A DNA stretch of 64,000 nt from Acinetobacter variabilis (lineage in GTDB: Bacteria; Pseudomonadota; Gammaproteobacteria; Pseudomonadales; Moraxellaceae), in the NCBI RefSeq assembly GCF_000369625.1, contig NZ_KB850113.1, positions 1,433,343 to 1,497,342 on the forward strand, written 5' to 3'. The notes below the pieces were generated by a model. That model was not told the DNA's origin. It did no database searches and worked only from the letters and a program-made list of their open reading frames with translations. Shown here in pieces: positions 1-9,043 of this stretch (its first letter is position 1; the number at the start of each line of letters is the position of its first letter). The position numbers and the translations under genes are program-made.

Positions 1-1134
1 TTTGAAAAGTTGAATAAACTTTTCGCGGATATCCAGCCTGCGAATATGCCTTTGATTCCCCTTTCAATTGGTGAACCAAAGCATCCAGCACCCGAGTTTG
101 TGAAACAGGCGATTATTGATAATTTCCAGCATCTATCGACTTATCCGAACAGCAAAGGCTTACCTGAATTACGAGAAAGCATTGCCAACTGGCTGACTCG
201 TCGTTTTAAACTGAATAGCATCAGTGCAGACAGCAATGTATTGCCGGTTTCCGGTACCCGTGAAGCGATCTTCTCTTTTGTTCAGGCGCTGATTAATCGT
301 GAAGATGCGCCTTATGTGGTGATGCCAAACCCTTTCTACCAGATTTATGAAGGTGCTACCCTGCTTGCAGGTGCAAAACCTTATTTCATTAACTGTACTG
401 AAGAAAATGGCTACCTAGGTGACTTTGATGCAGTTCCGGCTGAAGTCTGGGAAAAAACTGCCCTGTTATTTGTGTGTACACCGGGCAACCCAACAGGTGC
501 TGTTCTTTCTAAAGAGCAGTTTAAAAAGCTGATTGCACTGTCAGACAAATATGATTTTGTCATTGCTTCTGATGAATGCTATTCAGAACTCTGGTTTGAT
601 GAAGCACCGACAGGTTTACTGGAAGTGTGTGCCGAGATTGGCCGAGATGACTATAAAAACTGTGTCGTTTTCCATTCTCTATCTAAACGCTCCAACCTGC
701 CAGGCATGCGTTCAGGCTTTGTTGCAGGTGATGCCACTTTACTCAAACCTTATCTGCAATACCGTACTTATCACGGTGCAGCGATGCCGGTGCAACACCA
801 GCTAGCATCAATTACCGCTTGGAATGATGAAGCCCATGTGGAAGAAAACCGGGTACAGTATCGTGCCAAGTTCGATCTGTTCCAGAAAGAATTGGGGCAC
901 TTGCTTCCGCTGAAAAAACCGGATGCGGGTTTCTACTATTGGCTCAAAGTGGACAATGATGAAGCTTTTGCCAAAATGTTGATGGAAAAAGCGCATATCA
1001 AAGTATTACCAGGCCGTTACCTGTCTCGTGAAACTACACAAGGCAACCCGGGTGAAAATCATGTGCGTCTGGCATTGGTGGCTGATCTGGCACAATGTGA
1101 GCAGGTAATTCAGCGTTTAAAAGCGATTCTTTAA
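1..1134 (+). CDS. dapC: Succinyldiaminopimelate transaminase DapC, 5' end cut by window edge
   Basis: Class I/II PLP-dependent aminotransferase of lysine/meso-diaminopimelate synthesis, acting in the cytosol on N-succinyl-2-amino-6-ketopimelate. The reading frame is open from base 1, so the true start lies outside the window; the TTG at position 10 is an internal Leu codon. Visible family marks are the substrate-loop SIGEPKHP near the beginning, the CTPGNPTGAV stretch around codon 165 and the PLP-lysine motif SLSKRSNLPG around codon 228. The C-terminus looks complete. It would normally run into the terminator at 2233-2266, but an IS30-family element now separates the two. The DapC assignment is by overall resemblance to Acinetobacter/Pseudomonas DapC; a related aminotransferase is less likely. 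Confidence 0.88.
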   Translation, partial: FEKLNKLFADIQPANMPLIPLSIGEPKHPAPEFVKQAIIDNFQHLSTYPNSKGLPELRESIANWLTRRFKLNSISADSNVLPVSGTREAIFSFVQALINREDAPYVVMPNPFYQIYEGATLLAGAKPYFINCTEENGYLGDFDAVPAEVWEKTALLFVCTPGNPTGAVLSKEQFKKLIALSDKYDFVIASDECYSELWFDEAPTGLLEVCAEIGRDDYKNCVVFHSLSKRSNLPGMRSGFVAGDATLLKPYLQYRTYHGAAMPVQHQLASITAWNDEAHVEENRVQYRAKFDLFQKELGHLLPLKKPDAGFYYWLKVDNDEAFAKMLMEKAHIKVLPGRYLSRETTQGNPGENHVRLALVADLAQCEQVIQRLKAIL

Positions 1135-1160
1135 TCTTCTAAGACCTAAACACAAATGGC

Positions 1161-2226
1161 GGATTCAAGCAGCAAGTGCAACAGTATAAAAACCAGCCAT
1201 AACTTCACTAGGCGTATACCAGCCTAGTGTTTTTCTAGGGCGATGATTGAGAGCAAATTCTATCTGCTCTATTTGTTCATTTGACACTTCATCAAACGAA
1301 GATGATTTTGGCAGATATTGCCTGATCAGACCATTGGTATTTTCATTTCTGGCTCGTTGAATCGACTTGTATGGATCTGCAAAGTACGTCTCTATCCCTG
1401 CTTCCGTTATCCGCCGGTGCTCGGAGAACTCCTTACCATTATCAAAGGTTACACTGTAGGCATGACTGCTGCGCAAACATGCTAAAGCACACGAGATCGT
1501 TTTAGTTGTGGTTCTAGTTTGTCCCAAATGAACGATATTTACATACAAGCTTTTGCGCTCAACCAGAGTTAATAATGCCCCCTTGTGATTCTTGCCTATC
1601 ACGGTATCACCTTCAAAATCACCTAGGCGTTGACGTTTCTCGATGACCTCATCGCGACAGTGAATACTTGTTCTATCAACGAGTTGGCCTCTACGGTCTG
1701 TATTTTTATAGCCTCGTTTACGATATTTCTTTTGATGTCTTAAATGAATGTGGAGCTTACCGCCTTTAGATTTATCTAGATAGACGTACTGATAAATCCA
1801 TTCATGTGAAGGCACATCAAGCCAACCTCGTTGTGTTAAAGCACCTGAAATTTGCTCAGGAGACCAATCTAAGCCAATCAGATAACGAATATAAACGAGA
1901 GCAAAATCCGTCATTTGTGAAGAGGATCGATATCGTCTTTGACTTGAAAATTTCTCTGCCTGTTGAGCTCGATATCCACGTTTTCCAGTATTTCTTTTGA
2001 TCTCACGATAAAGGGTTGATCGAGAACGTCCAAGCTCCCTGGCAAGGGTAGAGATTGAAGATTTGCTTTTCAAAGCAGCATAAATTTCGTATCTTTCATC
2101 TTGAGAAAGTTGGGTGTATTGCTTCATTGGGTGCTTTCCAATTGCGAGTTGAAAAAAGTCTAATGATTTTAATACACCTAACTTTTTCAACTAACTACAA
2201 ATATGTCGCACTTGGTATTTGAATCT
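1161..2226. mobile_element. IS30-family insertion sequence, apparently complete
   Basis: About 1.07 kb bounded by imperfect terminal inverted repeats: left arm 1162-1183 begins GATTCAAGCAGCAAGTGC, right arm (reverse complement of 2204-2225) begins GATTCAAATACCAAGTGC, with the pattern GATTCAA-N4-CAAGTGC-N-ACA shared. It carries one transposase gene on the minus strand whose stop codon lies inside the left repeat. Flanks read GGC before and GCG after, so a 2-bp GC target duplication is possible but the exact end bases are ambiguous. It sits between dapC and a hairpin terminator, so no gene is interrupted. I do not assign an IS name. Confidence 0.9.
1165..2127 (-). CDS. IS30-family transposase
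   Basis: A 320-residue DDE transposase. The N-terminal part (about residues 1-60) is a helix-turn-helix typical of IS30: LSQDERYEIYAALK followed by LARELGRSRSTLYREI. The catalytic core shows the first Asp in GDFEGDTVIG (about residue 175), the second in VTFDNGKEFSEH (about 230) and the Glu in the RARNENTNGLIRQYLPK motif (about 265), with the usual LNHRPRKTLGW near the end. The chosen start is the Met at 2127, giving the family N-terminus; a longer frame to 2190 would extend towards the right inverted repeat and is less typical. The frame is intact, so the element may be active. Confidence 0.93.
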   Translation of the reverse strand: MKQYTQLSQDERYEIYAALKSKSSISTLARELGRSRSTLYREIKRNTGKRGYRAQQAEKFSSQRRYRSSSQMTDFALVYIRYLIGLDWSPEQISGALTQRGWLDVPSHEWIYQYVYLDKSKGGKLHIHLRHQKKYRKRGYKNTDRRGQLVDRTSIHCRDEVIEKRQRLGDFEGDTVIGKNHKGALLTLVERKSLYVNIVHLGQTRTTTKTISCALACLRSSHAYSVTFDNGKEFSEHRRITEAGIETYFADPYKSIQRARNENTNGLIRQYLPKSSSFDEVSNEQIEQIEFALNHRPRKTLGWYTPSEVMAGFYTVALAA

Positions 2227-2232
2227 GCGAAT

Positions 2233-2266
2233 AAAAAAAACCCACTTTCCAGAAGTGGGTTTTTTT
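2233..2266. terminator. Bidirectional rho-independent terminator (dapC / gpx)
   Basis: Stem CCCACTT-tccag-AAGTGGG flanked by an A-run on one side and a T-run on the other, so it can act on both strands. It serves the gpx end and, before the IS30 insertion, would have served dapC. Confidence 0.85.
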
Positions 2267-2340
2267 ATGGATATTGACTACAAATTATTTTTTATTTAAC
2301 TTATTTTCTATTCATTAGAAATTAGACATTTCAAATAAAC

Positions 2341-2817
2341 TTATAAAACCTTTTCAATTTCTGTTTCGAGATCTTCAGGTTTGGTGGTAGGTGCAAAACG
2401 GTTTAATACCTTGCCATCACGACCAATTAGGAATTTGGTAAAATTCCACTTAATACCATTTCCTAGAATTCCTTTAGAATTATTGGTCAAGTAACGGAAG
2501 ATCGCATGCGCTTCTGGACCTTTAACATCTACCTTGGAAAACATTGGGAAAGAAACCCCATAATTTTTCTGGCAAAATTCACCGATCTGTTCATTTGAAC
2601 CTGGATCCTGTCCACCAAACTGGTTGCATGGAAAACCTAAAACTTCCAGTCCCTGCTCTTTATATTTCTGGTAAAGCTTTTCCAGACCTGCAAATTGTGG
2701 AGTGAAACCACATTTGCTCGCGGTATTTACGATTAAAAGTACTTTTCCTTCATAATCTGCAAGTCGTTTGTTTTTCCCATCTAACAACTCAGCTTCAAAC
2801 TGATAAATGCTGGTCAT
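2341..2817 (-). CDS. Glutathione peroxidase family protein (BtuE-type)
   Basis: A 158-residue thiol peroxidase that reduces hydrogen peroxide or organic peroxides, probably cytosolic since no signal peptide is seen. It contains the catalytic cysteine in [11 protein letters not shown] (about residue 36), the second family motif [18 protein letters not shown] (about 60-77) and the WNFTKFLIG tryptophan/asparagine motif (about 125). Length fits the bacterial non-selenium group, which commonly uses thioredoxin rather than glutathione. It overlaps the upstream msrB stop by four bases (ATGA), so the pair is one oxidative-repair operon. Confidence 0.92.
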   Translation of the reverse strand: MTSIYQFEAELLDGKNKRLADYEGKVLLIVNTASKCGFTPQFAGLEKLYQKYKEQGLEVLGFPCNQFGGQDPGSNEQIGEFCQKNYGVSFPMFSKVDVKGPEAHAIFRYLTNNSKGILGNGIKWNFTKFLIGRDGKVLNRFAPTTKPEDLETEIEKVL

Positions 2818-3233
2818 GGATAAGTTTCCTCGTCAGTTTTTTCTTGTGTTTGTAATTCTAAAGAGGCTGAGTTTACACAATAACGTAAGCCAGTCGGTTC
2901 CGGACCATCCGGGAAAACGTGTCCCAAATGTGCATCACAATGATGACAAACAATTTCTGTTCTCACCATACCATGTGAAGTATCAGGTAATTCTTCTACA
3001 ACTGAGCTGCTCACAGGACGATAGAAGCTTGGCCAACCGCAACCGCTGTCATATTTAGTGGTTGAAGAAAATAGTGGTGTACCACAGCAACGGCAGACAT
3101 AAGTCCCTTCCTGTTTTGTATTCCAGTACTTGCCTGTGAATGCCGGTTCAGTTCCTTTTTCACGCGTAATGCGAAACTCTTCTGGTGATAACTCTCTTTG
3201 CCATTCCCGGTCTGTTTTATTGAGTTTTCCCAT
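2814..3233 (-). CDS. msrB: Peptide-methionine (R)-S-oxide reductase MsrB
   Basis: Reduces methionine-R-sulfoxide in oxidised proteins. The 139-residue product has the two zinc CxxC pairs (CRCCGTPLF and [12 protein letters not shown]), the SGCGWPSFY active-site segment, and the catalytic cysteine in RYCVNSASL. The Met at 3233 is chosen because AAAGGAG stands about seven bases upstream; a longer frame to 3269 has no comparable site. It is translationally coupled to the glutathione peroxidase downstream. Confidence 0.93.
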   Translation of the reverse strand: MGKLNKTDREWQRELSPEEFRITREKGTEPAFTGKYWNTKQEGTYVCRCCGTPLFSSTTKYDSGCGWPSFYRPVSSSVVEELPDTSHGMVRTEIVCHHCDAHLGHVFPDGPEPTGLRYCVNSASLELQTQEKTDEETYP

Positions 3234-3385
3234 CACTAACTCCTTTAAATCTTTGACATTCAATGTCATGCTTCAGTACTTCCATATTTACGCTAGAGAT
3301 GAAAAAATTTCTAGCGAAATTTCAGCATAGATTGTGATATTTGCGTAATCTATAGGTTTAACTTAAAAATTAATTGGATGGAATT

Positions 3386-4621
3386 ATGTCCGGTATTGGT
3401 AACACCCCCCCTCGCGAGATCAAGAAATCGTCTAAGCTTGAGCATGTTTGCTACGACATTCGCGGACCAGTGTTACGAGCGGCCAACGAGATGGAAGAAG
3501 CCGGACATAAAATTATCAAACTGAATATCGGAAATCCCGCCCCATTCGGCTTTGAAGCCCCGCAAGAAATCATTAATGATGTTGCACTGAACCTGCCAAA
3601 TGCGATTGGCTATACAGATTCCAAAGGGATTTTCCCGGCACGTAAAGCGATCTGCCAGTATTACCAGCAAAAAGGCATTCTGGATATGCACGTGAACGAC
3701 GTGTATGTTGGCAATGGCGTATCTGAGCTGATCGTGATGGCGATGCAAGGCCTGCTGGATGACGGCGATGAAATGCTGATTCCAATGCCGGATTATCCAT
3801 TATGGACTGCAGCAGTGAACCTGTCTGGCGGTACTGCGATTCACTATAAATGTGATGAAGAAGATCACTGGTATCCAGATATTGCGGATATGGAAAGCAA
3901 AATCACGCCAAATACCCGCGGGATCGTGATTATCAACCCGAATAACCCGACTGGTTCGGTTTATCCGCGTCATGTATTACAGCAAATCGTGGATCTGGCG
4001 AAGAAATATGATCTGATCCTGTTTGCAGACGAAATCTATGACAAGATCGTTTACGATGGTATTGAACATGTTTCAGTAGCTTCGCTTGCAGGCAAGCAAT
4101 TATGTGTATCGTTCAACGGTTTATCTAAGGCCTATCGTATTGCTGGCTATCGCTCAGGCTGGATGGCGATTACTGGTGATAAATCACGTGCAATGGACTA
4201 CATTGAAGGCCTGGATATGCTGGCTTCAATGCGTCTTTGCGCGAATCATCAAGCACAATATGCAATTCAGACTGCACTCGGTGGCTATCAGTCTATTAAT
4301 GACTTGATCCGCCCAGGTGGCCGTCTATATGAACAGCGTAATATTGCCTGGGAAATGCTAAACGAGATTCCAGGGGTATCTTGTGTGAAACCGGAAGGTG
4401 CGATGTACTGTTTCCCTCGTCTTGATCCAGAAATCTATCCGGTTCAGGATGACGAAAAACTGATGCTTGATCTGTTACGTGCCGAGAAAGTTCTATTGGT
4501 TCAAGGTACTGGTTTCAACTGGCCAACACCGGATCATTTCCGTGTGGTATTCCTGCCAGCAGAAAATGAACTGCGTGAAGCGATTACCCGTTTAGGCCGT
4601 TTCCTGGCAAAAATGCGTTAA
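3386..4621 (+). CDS. alaA: Glutamate-pyruvate aminotransferase AlaA
   Basis: PLP-dependent class I/II aminotransferase that makes alanine from pyruvate and glutamate. The 411-residue protein starts MSGIGNTPPREIKKSSKL, followed by NIGNPAPFGFEAP (about residue 50), VGNGVSELI (about 110), NPNNPTGS (about 193) and the PLP-binding lysine in SFNGLSKAYRIAGYRSGW (about 244). The Met at 3386 is used, with GGA eight bases upstream; a Met at 3374 lacks any ribosome-binding site. A strong terminator follows. The match to AlaA/YfbQ-type enzymes is by motif and length. Confidence 0.88.
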   Translation: MSGIGNTPPREIKKSSKLEHVCYDIRGPVLRAANEMEEAGHKIIKLNIGNPAPFGFEAPQEIINDVALNLPNAIGYTDSKGIFPARKAICQYYQQKGILDMHVNDVYVGNGVSELIVMAMQGLLDDGDEMLIPMPDYPLWTAAVNLSGGTAIHYKCDEEDHWYPDIADMESKITPNTRGIVIINPNNPTGSVYPRHVLQQIVDLAKKYDLILFADEIYDKIVYDGIEHVSVASLAGKQLCVSFNGLSKAYRIAGYRSGWMAITGDKSRAMDYIEGLDMLASMRLCANHQAQYAIQTALGGYQSINDLIRPGGRLYEQRNIAWEMLNEIPGVSCVKPEGAMYCFPRLDPEIYPVQDDEKLMLDLLRAEKVLLVQGTGFNWPTPDHFRVVFLPAENELREAITRLGRFLAKMR

Positions 4622-4638
4622 TTTATAAAAGTTAACTC

Positions 4639-4668
4639 AAAAAACCGCATTCATGAATGCGGTTTTTT
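4639..4668 (+). terminator. Rho-independent terminator after alaA
   Basis: A-run, stem CCGCATTC with loop AT and GAATGCGG, then TTTTTT, 17 bases after the alaA stop codon. Confidence 0.9.
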
Positions 4669-4830
4669 ATTGTCTAAAAAGTTCCGCGATAAGCTTTACA
4701 GATATTTAAAATAGAAGCATGCTGTTAATCCAGAGTTTCTTTTCTCAATAAAATCTATTCAGCCTTTTCTCCTTTAGCTTGATGATTCATGCTATTTTTT
4801 AAAAAAATATAAAACTTCAAGAGTATATGG

Positions 4831-6039
4831 ATGTCCTCAAATACGGTCAAGCTTAGTCTTTTTCTCTGCCTGAGCATGTGCTTAGGCATCGGCATTCTGC
4901 GTTTTTCCTATACTGCCCTGTTACCTGGTACACGTGAAGCCTTTGCCTGGAGCGCGAGCTTTGCCAGTCTTTTAGGTAGTGCCAATCTGCTGGGTTATTT
5001 AATTGGTGCTTTTGCAGCGATGCGCTTGCCCCAAGATCGAAGCATGAGTACCTATATCCAGCTTGCTGCAATAGCTGGAATGGTTAGCCTATTCTGTTGC
5101 GCTTTTTCAGGATTTCCTGAAATCTGGTATACCAGCTGGCGCGTGATTTCCGGCATTAGTGGTGGCCTGCTCATGATTTTGTCACCGAGTGTCGTGGCTC
5201 AGTGTTGTGATTTAAAAGACCGTTTTAAAATCAATTTTATTGGTTTTAGCGGGATTGGATTAGGGGTTTTATTAGCTACCCTGTTTTTGCCTTATCTTGA
5301 CCAGATTTCCATACGTACGGCTTGGCTGATCTTATGTGGGTTTGCCCTGATGATTTGTATCTGCTTAAGCCTACTGATACAACAATTTAAACCCTATCTA
5401 GCTAAACCATCTGTTTCTCATGCTGCTCAAGTACCTTTAAATACAGTCTTTTATAGTTTACTGGCGGTTTATGCCTGTAGTGCATTTGCCTATATTCCGC
5501 ATTCCCTGTTCTGGATTGACTATCTCAGCCATGAACTAGGATTAAGCTTATTCTGGATTAACTTTAACTGGATTCTATATGGTTTGGGCAGTGCCTTAGG
5601 TGCTTTTTCTGCCTATATTCTGGCAAGAAAATTTGGCAATTTTACCGCCTTAAAGATTCTTTATAGTGTGTATATTCTGGCGATTTTCATCGCGACTTTA
5701 AATGCTAACCCGTTCCTCACTTTCAGTTCTTCTTTTTTTACCGGAATGTTGAATCCCGCTGTGGTTTTCCTCACCTCTTATACCATTTTGCAACTGTATG
5801 GACTGGCCTATAAAAAGCTCTGGAGTATTGCGACTCTATGTTTTGCCTCTGTTCAGCTGATTGGTGGATTAAGTTTTAGCGCCCTGCAATATCTTGGATT
5901 GAACTATCATCAACAGTTTATGCTGGCTGCTTTAGTTTTATTAGGGGGAACATTACAACTGTTCTGGAATACACGTTCTTCCAAATATAAGACGGATGAG
6001 CAACCGCAACCGGTTTCTGTTCAAGAAGAAAAGAATTAA
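4831..6039 (+). CDS. MFS transporter, YbfB/YjiJ-like (MFS_4)
   Basis: A 402-residue polytopic inner-membrane protein with about 12 hydrophobic helices. The N-terminal segment, with the short motif GILRFSYTALLPG followed by a second helix containing LLGSANLLGYLIGA, resembles the YbfB/YjiJ group of the major facilitator superfamily; the substrate is unknown. The C-terminus ends in a hydrophilic, Gln/Glu/Lys-rich tail. It is a single-gene unit between the alaA terminator and a convergent terminator. Assignment to a substrate would be a guess. Confidence 0.82.
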   Translation: MSSNTVKLSLFLCLSMCLGIGILRFSYTALLPGTREAFAWSASFASLLGSANLLGYLIGAFAAMRLPQDRSMSTYIQLAAIAGMVSLFCCAFSGFPEIWYTSWRVISGISGGLLMILSPSVVAQCCDLKDRFKINFIGFSGIGLGVLLATLFLPYLDQISIRTAWLILCGFALMICICLSLLIQQFKPYLAKPSVSHAAQVPLNTVFYSLLAVYACSAFAYIPHSLFWIDYLSHELGLSLFWINFNWILYGLGSALGAFSAYILARKFGNFTALKILYSVYILAIFIATLNANPFLTFSSSFFTGMLNPAVVFLTSYTILQLYGLAYKKLWSIATLCFASVQLIGGLSFSALQYLGLNYHQQFMLAALVLLGGTLQLFWNTRSSKYKTDEQPQPVSVQEEKN

Positions 6040-6075
6040 ATAAAGATTAGAATCGGTCAATGACCCAAATCCCAA

Positions 6076-6111
6076 GGAATAGAACCACGTCATTAAACGT
6101 GGTTTTATTCC
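6076..6111. terminator. Convergent bidirectional terminator
   Basis: A 15-bp stem (GGAATAGAACCACGT with ACGTGGTTTTATTCC, one G-U pair) around loop CATTAA, placed between the convergent transporter and acyltransferase genes. Confidence 0.8.
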
Positions 6112-6113
6112 AT

Positions 6114-8102
6114 TTAATCTTTTTTCAAATCTTTAAGCGGATTACCAAACTGTTTTAGATATTCAACACCCAATTGCCGTGAACCCTGATCATTAAGATG
6201 ATTATCATCTTTAAAACGATACAAAGGCACATCATTCAACATCGTTTTACATGTCTGCTGATCACAGATGACTTTGGTTGGATCAATAATTTTTAATTGT
6301 GGATATTTCAGTTTTGCTTCTGCCAAAATCTGATTGAATTGCTTTAAATGTGCTTCATAACTTTTTCGAGAAACCGTACATGAAGCGTCTCGATGAAGAA
6401 TCTCTTTACGAATATTACAATCAGATGGAATCCCCTCCCAGTCTAGATGTGGGACATCATTAATTAGCACCACCTGATCACTAGATTGATGGGCAATTTC
6501 TAAGGCCTTCATCAAGCCTGCTTTAAATATCTCTTGATCTGAATTATGGATTCCATCCTTAATTTTTAACTCATCACCAAAATACGGTGCATAAGATCCT
6601 GCCAGAATAATCATTGGATAATGGGTTTCTTTAAGATGCGCAGTAATAGCATCATTACGTTTTTGGAATTTGGTCAATTCTTTCCATTGATTCAACTTTA
6701 ATTCAAATCGCTGCACATCTGGCAGATAAAAGGTTGAGCTTTGCGTAACGTCATAACCGCGTAAATCAGCATCCTTTGCCCATTCATCCAGCATTGCTGT
6801 GTAGGCATTGGCATGCGAATCGCCAATCAACAGGAAATCAATATCTTCTTTAGATTGTCCTAAAACACAATCCTGAGCATTGGGTAAAACATTTGGATCC
6901 GCAGTATCCATGCAGTTACTACGAATCACATGTGCATAGGTATGTAATGCTTCCTGTTTGTCATACACCGATTTTGGAAAACGCTCCGGGAAACCTTCAT
7001 GTGTTTTGATGGTTTGGGCGATCGCAATAAAACTGACTGCAGGTAACAGAAACCCAAGAATAATCACTTTATAATTTGCAGCCATCACAAAGCGTTTCAG
7101 TGGTGTTTCAGCCAGTTTATAAGTCAGAAATGCACATATAAGTGATAGAAAAACAATAATAATCTGATTTTCCAGATTCAAGGGCAGCATATAAATGCCA
7201 AAGAACACGATGATTGGCCAGTGCCATAGATACAGAGGATATGAAATCTTGCCAATCCATGTACTAAGACGATTACTCAGTAATAAATTACTTGAAGATA
7301 TAGATTGTCCCAGATAAATAATCAGTGCTGTTGCAAGACACGGGATCAATGCCATCAGTCCTGGGAATAGTGTTTGCTGATCAAAATAAATTGCAGTTGC
7401 AAATAGAACACTTACTCCAGCCCAGACCAATCCCTGTAATAGTTTTTTTGGCAGATTCAGTTTTGGCAAGCAGCTAATCAATGCGCCAATCAATAACTCA
7501 AACGCTCGTACCGGCATGCTATAGTAAGCTTTGGCTGGATCATGAGTCAGTTGCTGCTGGGCGTATATAACTAAAACGACAATAAATACACTAATAACAA
7601 GCCAAAGATATTTACGTGAGGTTTTACTCAAGAATAGCCATAGCAAGAGCGGCCAGAAAATATAAAACTGCTCTTCTACGCCCAATGACCATAAATGCAA
7701 CAAAGGCACATTTTCTACATTCGGACTGAAATAATCTCCCACCTCATTTCGCATATACAGATTAGCAATGAGCACAGTGGCATACATGACGCTTTTAAAA
7801 TATTCCGTCAGCTCACCCGGCAACATCACCTGCCAAGCAATCAGGCTGACAATTGCCAGTACAGTAAAATATGCAGGTGCCAGACGGATCACCCGTTTCT
7901 TATAAAACCGTGCAATTGAAAATTGCTGCAACTCAATATCGCACTTCAAAATGATCGTAATGAGATAACCGGAAATGACAAAGAAAATATCAACACCAAT
8001 ATAGCCGCCAGAAAATAGTGACCAGCCGAGGTGATTGAAAATGACCAATGATACTGCAATCGCTCTCAGGCCATCGATATCTGTTCGATAAGCAAAACTC
8101 AT
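6114..8102 (-). CDS. OafA/YrhL-type membrane acyltransferase with C-terminal SGNH domain
   Basis: A 662-residue protein that probably O-acetylates a surface glycan such as lipopolysaccharide or capsule. Residues about 1-345 form the Acyltransferase_3 domain: YRTDIDGLRAIAVSLVIFNH at the start, GVDIFFVISGYLIT, and LWSLGVEEQFYIFWPLLLW, with about ten membrane helices. The C-terminal part (about 400-660) is a periplasmic SGNH hydrolase-like domain with LLIGDSHANAY as the GDS block and DDNHLNDQG as the D-x-x-H block. This two-domain layout is typical for O-acetyltransferases that pass acetyl groups across the membrane. It stands alone, with no glycan cluster nearby, so the acceptor is unknown. Confidence 0.9.
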   Translation of the reverse strand: MSFAYRTDIDGLRAIAVSLVIFNHLGWSLFSGGYIGVDIFFVISGYLITIILKCDIELQQFSIARFYKKRVIRLAPAYFTVLAIVSLIAWQVMLPGELTEYFKSVMYATVLIANLYMRNEVGDYFSPNVENVPLLHLWSLGVEEQFYIFWPLLLWLFLSKTSRKYLWLVISVFIVVLVIYAQQQLTHDPAKAYYSMPVRAFELLIGALISCLPKLNLPKKLLQGLVWAGVSVLFATAIYFDQQTLFPGLMALIPCLATALIIYLGQSISSSNLLLSNRLSTWIGKISYPLYLWHWPIIVFFGIYMLPLNLENQIIIVFLSLICAFLTYKLAETPLKRFVMAANYKVIILGFLLPAVSFIAIAQTIKTHEGFPERFPKSVYDKQEALHTYAHVIRSNCMDTADPNVLPNAQDCVLGQSKEDIDFLLIGDSHANAYTAMLDEWAKDADLRGYDVTQSSTFYLPDVQRFELKLNQWKELTKFQKRNDAITAHLKETHYPMIILAGSYAPYFGDELKIKDGIHNSDQEIFKAGLMKALEIAHQSSDQVVLINDVPHLDWEGIPSDCNIRKEILHRDASCTVSRKSYEAHLKQFNQILAEAKLKYPQLKIIDPTKVICDQQTCKTMLNDVPLYRFKDDNHLNDQGSRQLGVEYLKQFGNPLKDLKKD

Positions 8103-8190
8103 AAAAACAGGAAAAACGGGAGATACGCTATTTTATGCTTTTCATTCTTTAGATGGCGATCTTTTACATTTTTTTTACATTCACCTGCGC

Positions 8191-8742
8191 TTATTCCAAT
8201 TCTTCTACCTTTAAATAAGGATAAGGATTGGTCGCACCTTCCCCACTGAGATAAATCCCATAATGCAAATGTGGTGGTGTATTTTTAGCATTACCTGTAT
8301 TGCCGACATAGGCAATGATTTCACCTGCTTCTACCCAATCTCCTTCCTGAATATGTTCAGCATAATCATCTAGATGAGCATAATAATGTTGGCTTAAATT
8401 CGGGCCAGTAATCCAGATAACTTTACCACCCAAATTATTGGTGCCGATCTTACGGACGATCCCTTGGGTCGCACTGACTACCGGTGTTCCCCGTTTAGCA
8501 AAAATATCAGTCCCCTCATGTTTGCGACCTTCACTCCGTGCTCCACCCCAAGTATCCTGAATCTGGCGAGGTTTTACTCCTTGTACAGGAATTTCTACTG
8601 GTCTAATCAGCTCAGCTTTTTTTAATTGCCAATAGAGGTAGGGACTTTTCCAGTCCACTGGTTCACCTGATGGCGGTGGCTGACAGGCAGTAAGTAATAT
8701 GCTTAAGGAAAATATTAAAAGCAGAATTCTGGGAATTTTCAC
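8191..8742 (-). CDS. M23-family LytM-domain peptidase, lipoprotein
   Basis: A 183-residue probable outer-membrane lipoprotein with a lipobox (LLTAC, Cys at about 20). The LytM/M23 domain covers about residues 70-175 and keeps the metal-binding pattern: HEGTDIF (H-x3-D) and PHLHYGIY (HxH). This predicts a zinc-dependent endopeptidase that cuts peptidoglycan cross-links. Neighbours give no further clue: a Q-rich small gene lies upstream and the acyltransferase downstream. Confidence 0.9.
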   Translation of the reverse strand: MKIPRILLLIFSLSILLTACQPPPSGEPVDWKSPYLYWQLKKAELIRPVEIPVQGVKPRQIQDTWGGARSEGRKHEGTDIFAKRGTPVVSATQGIVRKIGTNNLGGKVIWITGPNLSQHYYAHLDDYAEHIQEGDWVEAGEIIAYVGNTGNAKNTPPHLHYGIYLSGEGATNPYPYLKVEELE

Positions 8743-8870
8743 AATAGCTCGCTTAGCTGTTTAATGAGGGGTTCGTTTTATCTTAAGGAATACAGAAAAA
8801 TTTAAAGTCAAAATCCTGTTATTTTTAGTGATGTTTTTTCCAGGTTGTTTTTGAAATAACCTTAAAAAAT

Positions 8871-8898
8871 AACAAAACCCTCAGCTGAGGGTTTTGTT
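8871..8898 (-). terminator. Terminator of the 42-residue basic protein gene
   Basis: Perfect 12-bp stem AACAAAACCCTC / GAGGGTTTTGTT with loop AGCT, followed on the minus strand by an A/T-rich run TATTTTTTAA. Confidence 0.8.
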
Positions 8899-8914
8899 GA
8901 ATCAAGTCTAAATT

Positions 8915-9043
8915 TTATTTACGCTTTTTCGCACGGGATGGTTTAGAGGGCTGCTGTTGCTGTTGTTGCTGCTCTTCATTCTGAGCGCTGTCCTTTTTAT
9001 CCTTTTGCTGAACCTGCTTATGTTTTGCTCTTGATTTAGCCAT
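8915..9043 (-). CDS. Small basic, glutamine-rich protein (42 aa)
   Basis: A 42-residue frame starting MAKSRAKHKQ, with an uninterrupted run of seven glutamines in its middle and a Lys/Arg-rich end (PSRAKKRK). The start is well supported by AAGGAG about eight bases upstream of the ATG, and a terminator lies 17 bases past the stop. The composition suggests a nucleic-acid-associated or intrinsically disordered cytosolic protein, but I recognise no family. A longer frame overlaps it in another phase and is judged a shadow because it lacks both signals. Confidence 0.7.
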   Translation of the reverse strand: MAKSRAKHKQVQQKDKKDSAQNEEQQQQQQQPSKPSRAKKRK

